Source of the DNA: JBGLNJ01 sp964353405
GTDB lineage: Bacteria > Chloroflexota > Anaerolineae > Fen-1058
Reading direction: 5' to 3'
DNA length: 19,500 nucleotides
Assembly: GCA_964353405.1 (NCBI GenBank)
Contig: CAYGWJ010000367.1
Coordinates: forward strand, 1 to 19,500
Both the position numbers and the translations under genes were made by a program. The notes below the pieces were generated by a model that saw nothing but the letters and a program-made list of their open reading frames with translations, did not search any database and was not told where the DNA came from. Shown here piece after piece: positions 6,502-13,894 of the stretch; the stretch's first letter is position 1; each line of letters opens with the position of its first letter.

Positions 6502-8497
6502 ACTCGACTCGATCGCTTCCGCCCACCGGCACGCGCGCATTCGTCACGGGCGAGTACAGCCCGATGGCGATGCGATAGGTCCCCGGTTGGGCGTCGCCGG
6601 GCAACGTCAGGCGATGCGTCTGAAAAAACTCGTCGCCCGCGGAAAGCGTCTCCACCGCCACATCCAGCCGATCCTCTTGAGCGACGAATGTGTCATCTGG
6701 CCCCGCCAGGTGAACAAACATCACCAGCGGCCAGGTCTCTGCACCCATCACGTGCTCGACGCGCCAGTAGGTCAACACGCGAATCGCGTCGCCGGGCCTG
6801 GCCTGCGCCGGGCGAGCCTCGTAACCGATCAGCACCAGTCGCCCATCAAAATCGTAGGGTCGCGTTCCGCTCATCAGCGCTTGCGCATGAAGCGCCGATG
6901 CATCGTTCAGCGCGTAAGCCGTGAACACCGGGCGACCGTCGGGCAGTTTTTCATCCATAGTCTGCCTGGCCACGCTATAGAACGCGTCACTCACAATCTG
7001 ATTGAGCGTCACCGGGTTCGGGTCGCGGAATGGAATGAAATACGTCATCGGCCCGGACGGATTCCACACGAGCGAGCGCGCCGGGTTGAACCAGCGCGCA
7101 TCCGTTCGGCGCGAGGTGAGCGAGTTGCCCAACTTCATCCACGGGCTGTGATAATCCACGGCATTGCCCATGTACGCCACATCGCGCAGTTCGGGGTGAG
7201 CGTCAACATAGCGGCCCATCTCCGTGACCGTGGCCTGATGCTCCCAGCGAATCGGGTCGCTCGTGTTCCACACGCCAAAATAGTCACGCGCGGTCAAGCC
7301 GACGTTCAACGCGATGATGGCAAGAGCCAGCACGACCGGCAGTGACGACTCGAGTCGTCCACGCCGAGCAGCTAAAGCCGCTACTAGCAACGAGAGAGTT
7401 GCGTCCAGCCCCAACCCCGCCAGCAAGTACACCGCCGGTTGCGCAAGGATGGCGTGACTGGTGCTGGCGGGCGGCCAGCTCAACAGGATAGGCGCCAACC
7501 CGGCCATCAACCAGATCAACGCAAACGCCGATCGGCTGTCGCGCCTGTCCCTCGACGGGGATCTGAGACGCTGCACTGCGACAATGATTCCCAACAAAAA
7601 CACAAGCGCTGTGAGCGGATCAAAGATCGGGCGGCCCGGCAAATTGTAGAGCCACTCATCGCCGCCACGAAAGAAAAACATGCCGAACGCCGACAGCGTG
7701 TAATTGACCAGCGGCATTACATTGCCCTGGCGCAACGCATCGAGCGGGCCAGACACTTGACCGAGGCGAGCTTCGGCCTGAGGCTGTGTGACGAGGTAGT
7801 AGACCAGCGGTGCGGCGATCAAGGCCGTGATGACCAGCACCAACATCCAGCCCACCGCCTGCCGCCGCAACTCGGCGCGGTTGAATGATGCCAGATACAC
7901 CACCGCGCCGATCAGCAACAGCGGCAACGCGCGCGCCGCCGTGTAGGTGTGGAATGACAATCCAAACAGGATGCCGGCCGCCATGCCCCAGGGCCACGTC
8001 TTGCCCCGCGCGCTGTGCATCTTGAACAGCATCAAAACGCCGAGTGACACCAAGGCCGTGAGTGGAATCAGGCGCATCCCCAGCCGGGAGAAAAACACCG
8101 CCCAGAACGAAGCGGCGCACAACGCTGCGGCCAACAATCCTGCGCGCCGATTCCACGCCCGCCGTCCCAGCGCATACACGGTAGCGACCTCAACCATCCC
8201 AAACACGAACGACGGAAAGCGTAGCGCCAAATCGCTCCAGCCGAACGCGGCAAGCGAAGCGGCCTGAGAATACTGATAGAGCGCCTCCTCGCCAAAGTTG
8301 TCGGGGAAATAGATGGGCCGCTCACCATTCAAGATACGGCGAGCCATCAGCGCGTCAAAGGTCTCGTCAAAGCGCGGGCCGGGCGGCGCAGCGCGTATGG
8401 CGATGATGCGCAACGCGGCGGCCAGGAGCAATACTATGGCCACTAGTAACAGGTAGGAGCGAGGCTTGTCCCCGTTCTTTTGCAGCGGAGCGTTCAT
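6482..8497 (-). CDS. Membrane glycosyltransferase of the GT39/PMT/ArnT-like superfamily
   Basis: A 671-residue polytopic membrane protein. A first hydrophobic helix (about 15-36) is followed by PRFDETFDALMARRIL with the acidic pair D44-E45 in the first outer loop, the metal/catalytic position of GT-C enzymes that use polyprenyl-phosphate sugars. About ten more hydrophobic segments follow to residue ~400 (for example FHTYTAARALPLLLIGAVVY). An outer region follows, with a C-terminal beta-sandwich-like part (about 550-671: YEARPAQARPGDAIRVLTYW ... PGTYRIAIGLYSP) often seen in Chloroflexota relatives. Donor and acceptor are unknown; protein or envelope-polysaccharide glycosylation are both possible. 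ATG 8497 overlaps the previous stop by 4 bp (ATGA), so it is the last gene of a coupled set with pncC. Confidence 0.85.
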   Translation of the reverse strand: MNAPLQKNGDKPRSYLLLVAIVLLLAAALRIIAIRAAPPGPRFDETFDALMARRILNGERPIYFPDNFGEEALYQYSQAASLAAFGWSDLALRFPSFVFGMVEVATVYALGRRAWNRRAGLLAAALCAASFWAVFFSRLGMRLIPLTALVSLGVLMLFKMHSARGKTWPWGMAAGILFGLSFHTYTAARALPLLLIGAVVYLASFNRAELRRQAVGWMLVLVITALIAAPLVYYLVTQPQAEARLGQVSGPLDALRQGNVMPLVNYTLSAFGMFFFRGGDEWLYNLPGRPIFDPLTALVFLLGIIVAVQRLRSPSRDRRDSRSAFALIWLMAGLAPILLSWPPASTSHAILAQPAVYLLAGLGLDATLSLLVAALAARRGRLESSLPVVLALAIIALNVGLTARDYFGVWNTSDPIRWEHQATVTEMGRYVDAHPELRDVAYMGNAVDYHSPWMKLGNSLTSRRTDARWFNPARSLVWNPSGPMTYFIPFRDPNPVTLNQIVSDAFYSVARQTMDEKLPDGRPVFTAYALNDASALHAQALMSGTRPYDFDGRLVLIGYEARPAQARPGDAIRVLTYWRVEHVMGAETWPLVMFVHLAGPDDTFVAQEDRLDVAVETLSAGDEFFQTHRLTLPGDAQPGTYRIAIGLYSPVTNARVPVGGSDRVEFNLVVR

Positions 8498-8739
8498 GCG
8501 AGATGAGATCGTTCCAGCGCGCGAGCGAGTATCCAGCGTCCATCGGGCAACAGGCGCAGCTCAAAAATCTCTTGGGCTGGCGTCATCACCAGGTAGCATC
8601 GAACGCCATCCTCGATCCAGGTGCGCCCCTGATTCGCCACTTGATAATGGCGGCCCTCCCACACAAAGGCCAGCGGCTGAGGTGTGCCATCCGCGCTCAC
8701 GCGAACTTCTACGGACACGGGTTTGTTGACGAATCTCAT
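8494..8739 (-). CDS. Small conserved protein resembling DUF6504
   Basis: An 81-residue soluble protein without signal or membrane segment. The pattern FVWEGRHYQV ... RTWIEDGVRCYLVMT ... IFELRLLPDGRWILARALE resembles the short beta-rich DUF6504 proteins (F-x-W-x-G-R-x-Y ... W ... FEL ... G-x-W-x-L) that I recall from Actinobacteria and Chloroflexota; their function is unknown. ATG 8739 overlaps the pncC stop, and its own stop overlaps the glycosyltransferase start, so it is translationally coupled on both sides. The family name is tentative; that it is a real gene is well supported by the overlaps. Confidence 0.7.
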   Translation of the reverse strand: MRFVNKPVSVEVRVSADGTPQPLAFVWEGRHYQVANQGRTWIEDGVRCYLVMTPAQEIFELRLLPDGRWILARALERSHLA

Positions 8740-9209
8740 TGCTCCAAGAATTCCTTCAGCATCGCCAGCGCCACTTCGGCGGATTGCATCTTGTTGCTCT
8801 CGCGGTCGCTATTCCAAACAAAATGCTCTACGCGCTCATACGTGCGCGCAGAGAGCGCAATGTACGCCAATCCCACTGGCTTGCCGGGCAGTCCGCCGCC
8901 CGGCCCGGCGATGCCGGTGACGGCAATGCCAATATCCGTGCCAAGCGCCTTGCGAGCGCCACGCGCCATTTCGAGTGCCGTCTCTGCGCTCACCGCGCCA
9001 TGCTCGTAGAGCGTGTCATGATGCACGCCGAGCAGGCGCTCTTTGGCTTCGTAAGAGTAAGCGATAATGCCGCCCTCAAAGTACCCCGAACTGCCGGGCA
9101 CATTCGTGAGGCGGTGTCCCACCAGGCCGCCCGTGCACGATTCCGCAGTCGCCAGTTTCAATTTGCGTGCAACTAACATCTGGCCAACGATCACTTCGAG
9201 TTTTTCCAT
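8736..9209 (-). CDS. pncC: Nicotinamide-nucleotide amidohydrolase (CinA C-terminal family)
   Basis: A 157-residue stand-alone CinA C-terminal domain, the size of E. coli PncC. It deamidates nicotinamide mononucleotide to nicotinate mononucleotide in pyridine-nucleotide recycling. Seen: LATAESCTGGLVGHRLTNVP with the serine at residue 24, YFEGGIIAYSYEAKERLLGV with Y51 and K56, and VTGIAGPGGGLPGKPVG. The Ser, Tyr and Lys spacing (27 and 5) fits the catalytic set reported for the family. The N-terminal molybdopterin-binding-like domain of full CinA is absent. The start at 9209 has only a weak upstream GAAG. It is the first intact gene of the minus-strand group that includes the DUF6504-like protein and the glycosyltransferase. 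Confidence 0.92.
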   Translation of the reverse strand: MEKLEVIVGQMLVARKLKLATAESCTGGLVGHRLTNVPGSSGYFEGGIIAYSYEAKERLLGVHHDTLYEHGAVSAETALEMARGARKALGTDIGIAVTGIAGPGGGLPGKPVGLAYIALSARTYERVEHFVWNSDRESNKMQSAEVALAMLKEFLEQ

Positions 9210-9215
9210 TTTGCT

Positions 9216-9410
9216 TCACATTCGATGAACGACCCATGACATCAACCCCTTCGTTCTGGGCCGTTCGTCCTTGTATGATTTGAGCAATGCCACCACACTC
9301 TGCAACGTAGGGGCGTCGTTGTCGAAATCGCCGTGATGGAACAGTGTAAACCCGTTATCGCTCAGAGTCAAATCAAGATCTATTCCGCCGATTTGGCCAC
9401 AGTGTTGCAA
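9216..9410 (-). pseudogene. Possible remnant of a glycerophosphodiester phosphodiesterase gene
   Basis: A 64-codon open frame six bases upstream of pncC, with no proper start codon (only TTG at 9410). It reads IDLDLTLSDNGFTLFHHGDF followed by APTLQSVVALLKSY. The first block recalls the (E/D)xDxxLTxDGxxVxxHD metal-site segment of GDPD enzymes and the second their PTLxEVLxL segment. The ~50 residues that normally separate them are missing and there is no room for the rest of the barrel. I read this as a decayed fragment, but chance similarity in a short frame cannot be excluded. Confidence 0.3.
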
Positions 9411-9439
9411 GTCCTACGTGAAAGAGCGTTTTCCCTCTA

Positions 9440-9468
9440 TTGACCCACCAACCGATTCGGTCTATACT
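9440..9468 (+). promoter_or_regulatory. Strong promoter giving a leaderless mRNA for the cyclase-like gene
   Basis: TTGACC (9440-9445), an exact 17-base spacer, and TATACT (9463-9468). The ATG of the large downstream gene starts at 9476, seven bases after the -10, which is where transcription itself should begin. No Shine-Dalgarno sequence lies before the ATG. An alternative TTG start in the same frame at 9440 would be inside the -35 element and is rejected. Confidence 0.75.
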
Positions 9469-9475
9469 AACATTC

Positions 9476-12400
9476 ATGAAGTGCCCTGCTTGCGACTTGG
9501 ATAACCCGGCTGGATTTGCGTTCTGTGGCAAATGCGGACGCAGGTTGAGCCTGCCCTGCCCTGTCTGCGGATTTGATAGTCCGCCAGGCTTGAGCTTTTG
9601 CGGCAAGTGTGGCACGCAGTTGGCGCCGGCTGAACTGCCGTCGTCGCTTCTCGGCGAAGCTGATTTGGCCCGGCTTGGCCCCTACCTCTCGCCCGGTCAG
9701 CTTGACGATCTTCCGCCCGCGCCACTGTGGCGCGAGAGCCATCTGGCCTCCACCCTCGGCCGCCTTTCCAGGTTGCTCGATGTGGTCATCACTTATCTGC
9801 CACATTACCTGGTGCAAACCGAACTGGCTCAACCTGACGCTCCGGCCAGGTCGTTCCCGCCTGAAGCCGGCGGCGAGTTTCTTTATGGCGCGCTGCTCTT
9901 TGCAGACATCAGTGGCTTTACCGCCATGTCTGAGCGATTGAGCACTCTGGGGCAGGCAGGAGCTGAACAAGTCACCGAAATCGTCAACAGCTACTTTGGC
10001 GTGATGCTGCAAGTGCTCTTTGCATACGGCGGTGACCTGTTCAAATTTGGAGGCGACGCTCTGCTGGCCTTTTTCCCCGATAGTGAATCTATCCCCGGCA
10101 GCCTCAACGCCCTGTGCGCAAGCTGGGAAATGCAGCGAGCGATGTCGGCTTTCCACCAGGTCACAACCGGCCTGGGCGCATTCCCGCTGCAGATAAAGAT
10201 CGGCCTCAACACAGGCCCTGTCTTCGCCGCACGGTTGGGCACTCTCACTGAGCGCCAGTTTGTCGTTACCGGCTCAACGGTCAATGCCACGGCGCGGGCC
10301 GAGTCGTTGGCGGCTGCCGGACAAATATTCGCTAGCCCGGCGTTTTACCGCCAAGTCGCCAACCGCGCGGACCTCGACGTTCGATTCAGTGCAGGACCCG
10401 GCGATCACTTTGTGGTCGAAGGTCTTGATTGGCCGATGTCTGCCCAGACCAATGCCCGACTCTCTGCTGCCTATGTGCGCCCATCTGGCGAACCGTCTAC
10501 GGATACGCTCCACCGTACCCTGAAAGCTCTGGATGGCCTGATCCCCTACCTGCCGGCGGGGCTGCTGCCTCGCCTGGTGTCCGATCCATCCCGTCGTGAG
10601 ACCAGCAGCGAGCACCGGCTGGTGGGTATCCTGTTCGCCAACTTTTCCGGCGCCACTGAGCTGATCGAGCGTCTTGGACCAGACCGGGCAGACGAAATCG
10701 CCCAGGCGCTCAATCGCTACTATGTGACCATGCAACAGGCCATCGCGCGCTATGAAGGGGTCGTCAACAAAATTGACGTGTATGATCACGGTGACAAGTT
10801 GATGGCGCTTTTTGGCGCGCCGATTGCTCATGAGGACGATGCCGAACGGGCTGTGCGCGCTGCCTTGGACATGCAGGCGGCAGAAAAAGACGCCAGGCCG
10901 ATGCTGCTCTCCCAGCGCATTGGCATCAGCACTGGCCTGGTCTTTGCCGGTCACGTCGGGTCAGGTGCGCGGCGTGAGTACACCGTGATGGGTGACGAGG
11001 TCAATCTGGCCGCTCGCCTGATGAGCGCCGCCGCCGAAGGTGAGCTTTTGTTGTCCGGTTACGTATGCCGCAAGGTCAGTCCATTTTTCGAGACGACCGA
11101 CCGGGGTGAAGTGAACCTGAAGGGCAAGAGCAAGCCAGTGCCCACCTATACTATCGTCAAGCGTCGGGCCCAGCCCGAGTCGGTACGTGGCATTCAGGGC
11201 TTGCGTTCCTCATTGGTCGGGCGGGCCAAAGAGGCAGCGATTATACGCGACATACTGGCAGCGTTGTGTACCGGCAGAGGTAGTATCTTGTCGCTCATTG
11301 GCGAAGCCGGTTTGGGCAAGAGCCGATTGCTCGCCGAGTGGCGCGCCCAGGCCAGCACCTGTGGCGAGTTCACCTGGCTGGAAAGCCATTGCCTGTCCTA
11401 TACGCAAAATGTCAGTTACTCGGCCTTTACCAGGCTGGTTCGAGACGCGCTAGGCATCCTGGAGGCTGACAATGAATTTGACATCCGGGTCAAGCTGCGG
11501 CGCCGGATGGACGAACTGTTGCCGGGCGAGGCGGGAGAAAACATTCTGCCCTACCTGGCTCACTTTCTGAACCTGCCACTGACCGGTGCGATGGCCGAGC
11601 GGGTCAAATACCTGGAAGGTGAAGCGCTCCAACGCCAGGTCTTGCGCGCGGTCTCGGCTTTGTTTGAGCGTATGGCCACGCAGCGTCCGCTGGTATTGGT
11701 CTTTGACGACCTGCACTGGGCGGACTCGGCCTCGTTGGCTCTGGTGGAACGCTGCCTGGCCATGACCGACCGGGTGCCGGCTTTGATCTGCCTGATCTAT
11801 CGGTCCGATCGAGATCGCGATTGCTGGGCGCTCGGCCAGACCGCTGCCCGCAACTATCCGCACCGTTACAGCGAAATTGTGCTGCGCGCACTCGACACCC
11901 AAACGGGCGAGGATCAGCAGTTGGCGCGGAATTTGCTCTCGTTAGACGAGTTGCCACTGCCCTTGTCCCAGCTCATCGCCAGGGCCGAGGGTAACCCCTT
12001 TTACATTGAAGAGATCATCCGCACGCTGATGGATGCCGGCGCGATTGTCCGTGTCAACACGCACTGGCAACTGGTTCAAGAGGTTGACTTGCCAGCCGTG
12101 CCTCACACGCTGCAAGGGATCATCATGGCGCGCATAGACCGGCTGGTGGAAGAAGCGCGGCGCACGCTGCAACTGGCTTCGGTCGTGGGGCGCACTTTCC
12201 GCTACCAGATGTTGGCCTGGCTGGCCTCGGCGGCGGCGCTCGCAGCGCACCTGGATGCCAGCCTGGCTTCATTGCAGCGCACCGGTCTAGTGCGCGAGCG
12301 AATCCGCATTCCCGAGCTAGAGTACGGCTTTGCACAAGCCTTGTTCCGTGACGTAGCTTATGAAAGCCTGTTGGTGCGTGACCGGCGTGTCTATCATCGT

Positions 12401-13888
12401 TTAGTGGGTCAGCAACTGGAAGAGACCAACGTCGGCCAAAAGCGTGAAGAGGTCTACGAGCTGCTGGCTCATCACTACAGCCTGTCCGATGACCGGGACA
12501 AAGCTCTGACTTTTCTGATCAAAGCCGGCGACAAGACTCGCCTGGCCTATGCCAACCGCGAGGCGATCAACTTGTATCGCCAGGCCGAAGCGCTTGCCCA
12601 ACAACTCAACCGGCCGCAGGATCATGTCACCGTCACCGAAGGGCTGGGTGATGTTTTGTTTCACGTGGGCCACTACGATGAAGCGCTGGCGAGTTATCAG
12701 CGCGCCCTGCTGACTTGGGAGACCCACGAGGCCTTCAAGACCTTGGAGGTCTATCCGCGACAGGCCGACTTGCACCGGCGTATCGGAGCAGTACATGAGA
12801 AACGCAGCAAATACGATGCGGCGCTGGCAAGCTGCGCGCGAGGAATTGAACTCTTGTCGCCGGACCACGAGCAGAGCGTCGAGATGGCTCGGCTGCTGAC
12901 GCTGCGCTGCCGAGTATACCAGAAGCAGGGCCAGTTCGAGGCGGCTATTGCCGATGGTGAACGCAGTTTGTCCATTTTGAAGCCGACCTCAAACTACCAC
13001 GACATTGCTGAGGCACACAATCAACTGGGCAATGCCTACCGCCAGTACAGTCGGTTGGATGAGGCCATTGCTCATTTCGAACCGGGCTTGAGTATACTCG
13101 AACGTATTGGCGACGAGTACGGCGCTGCAAAGGTCTACAACAACCTGGCCATCATCTACTCTCAGACTGACCTGGCCCGCTCGACCGAGTATTTTGAGCG
13201 GGCGCTACAAACGATGCAACGCTTTGGCGATGTCTGGGGAGAATCCACTGCGTACCAAAACTTGGGAATCAATCACTACGCTCGCGGCGATTATGCCCAC
13301 GCTGTTGAGTATTACCAGCGTAGCTTGAGTATGAAGGAACGCCTGGGAGACAAATTGGGTATGGCCCAATGTCACCTCAACTTGGGTGAAACCTATCGCG
13401 CTCGGGGCGACTCGACCCTGGCCATCGTCCACCTTGAAAAGAGTTTGTTCACTGCTCAACAAATCGGCGCCAGTCAGGACGAAGCCGAATGTCATCGCCA
13501 GTTGGCCGAATGTTATCTTGAAATCAGTCAACCTGACCGAGCGCTCGAGATGTGCCGGGAGGCGCTAGAACACACCCAACAGATAGGAGATCGTGGACAA
13601 GAGGCCATCATCTACCGTGTTCTGGGCAACACTTACCTCCAACTGCATGATCCCGGTTCCGCCGTTGTTCACTTGGAACGGAGTATAGCGATTTTGCGCG
13701 AGTTGAACCAGGAGTTTGATCTGGGCATGGCTCTCTATGACCATGCACGCGTCTTGGTCGATTTAAAGCAGGTGGAGCAAGCACGCCAGCGATTGCTTGA
13801 GGCCTTGACGCTTTTCGAAAAGTTGCAGTTGCCGCAGGAGCAAGCCAAAGTCAAATTTGTGTTGGATCAATTGACTGCCGAAGCATAG
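9476..13888 (+). CDS. Soluble-adenylyl-cyclase-like protein: zinc ribbons, two class III cyclase domains, STAND ATPase, TPRs
   Basis: A 1470-residue cytoplasmic signalling protein. Two four-Cys zinc ribbons come first (C3/C6/C17/C20, C28/C31/C42/C45). Cyclase domain 1 (about 135-300) has both metal aspartates, D144 in LFADISGFT and D194 in FKFGGDALLAF, and K190. Domain 2 (about 380-565) lacks the first aspartate (N389 in LFANFSGAT) but has K432 (VVNKIDVYDHGD), T503 (REYTVMG), N510 and R514 (VNLAARLM). From memory of human soluble adenylyl cyclase, these correspond to D47/D99, K334, T405, N412 and R416, with the same domain-2 spacings, so one intramolecular active site making cAMP is likely. 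Then a STAND-type ATPase (GEAGLGKS at 609-616, LVLVFDDLHW with D744/D745) and TPRs from about 1000 to the end. ATG 9476 follows its promoter by seven bases. It stands alone and converges on the beta-helix gene with a six-base gap. Its input signal and actual product are unproven. Confidence 0.9.
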   Translation: MKCPACDLDNPAGFAFCGKCGRRLSLPCPVCGFDSPPGLSFCGKCGTQLAPAELPSSLLGEADLARLGPYLSPGQLDDLPPAPLWRESHLASTLGRLSRLLDVVITYLPHYLVQTELAQPDAPARSFPPEAGGEFLYGALLFADISGFTAMSERLSTLGQAGAEQVTEIVNSYFGVMLQVLFAYGGDLFKFGGDALLAFFPDSESIPGSLNALCASWEMQRAMSAFHQVTTGLGAFPLQIKIGLNTGPVFAARLGTLTERQFVVTGSTVNATARAESLAAAGQIFASPAFYRQVANRADLDVRFSAGPGDHFVVEGLDWPMSAQTNARLSAAYVRPSGEPSTDTLHRTLKALDGLIPYLPAGLLPRLVSDPSRRETSSEHRLVGILFANFSGATELIERLGPDRADEIAQALNRYYVTMQQAIARYEGVVNKIDVYDHGDKLMALFGAPIAHEDDAERAVRAALDMQAAEKDARPMLLSQRIGISTGLVFAGHVGSGARREYTVMGDEVNLAARLMSAAAEGELLLSGYVCRKVSPFFETTDRGEVNLKGKSKPVPTYTIVKRRAQPESVRGIQGLRSSLVGRAKEAAIIRDILAALCTGRGSILSLIGEAGLGKSRLLAEWRAQASTCGEFTWLESHCLSYTQNVSYSAFTRLVRDALGILEADNEFDIRVKLRRRMDELLPGEAGENILPYLAHFLNLPLTGAMAERVKYLEGEALQRQVLRAVSALFERMATQRPLVLVFDDLHWADSASLALVERCLAMTDRVPALICLIYRSDRDRDCWALGQTAARNYPHRYSEIVLRALDTQTGEDQQLARNLLSLDELPLPLSQLIARAEGNPFYIEEIIRTLMDAGAIVRVNTHWQLVQEVDLPAVPHTLQGIIMARIDRLVEEARRTLQLASVVGRTFRYQMLAWLASAAALAAHLDASLASLQRTGLVRERIRIPELEYGFAQALFRDVAYESLLVRDRRVYHRLVGQQLEETNVGQKREEVYELLAHHYSLSDDRDKALTFLIKAGDKTRLAYANREAINLYRQAEALAQQLNRPQDHVTVTEGLGDVLFHVGHYDEALASYQRALLTWETHEAFKTLEVYPRQADLHRRIGAVHEKRSKYDAALASCARGIELLSPDHEQSVEMARLLTLRCRVYQKQGQFEAAIADGERSLSILKPTSNYHDIAEAHNQLGNAYRQYSRLDEAIAHFEPGLSILERIGDEYGAAKVYNNLAIIYSQTDLARSTEYFERALQTMQRFGDVWGESTAYQNLGINHYARGDYAHAVEYYQRSLSMKERLGDKLGMAQCHLNLGETYRARGDSTLAIVHLEKSLFTAQQIGASQDEAECHRQLAECYLEISQPDRALEMCREALEHTQQIGDRGQEAIIYRVLGNTYLQLHDPGSAVVHLERSIAILRELNQEFDLGMALYDHARVLVDLKQVEQARQRLLEALTLFEKLQLPQEQAKVKFVLDQLTAEA

Positions 13889-13894
13889 TTGTGT

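Noticed and set aside
9440..9475. Twelve extra N-terminal codons of the cyclase-like protein from TTG 9440
   Set aside because: The TTG is part of the -35 hexamer and the codons up to 9475 lie in the promoter; the zinc-ribbon protein starts naturally at ATG 9476.
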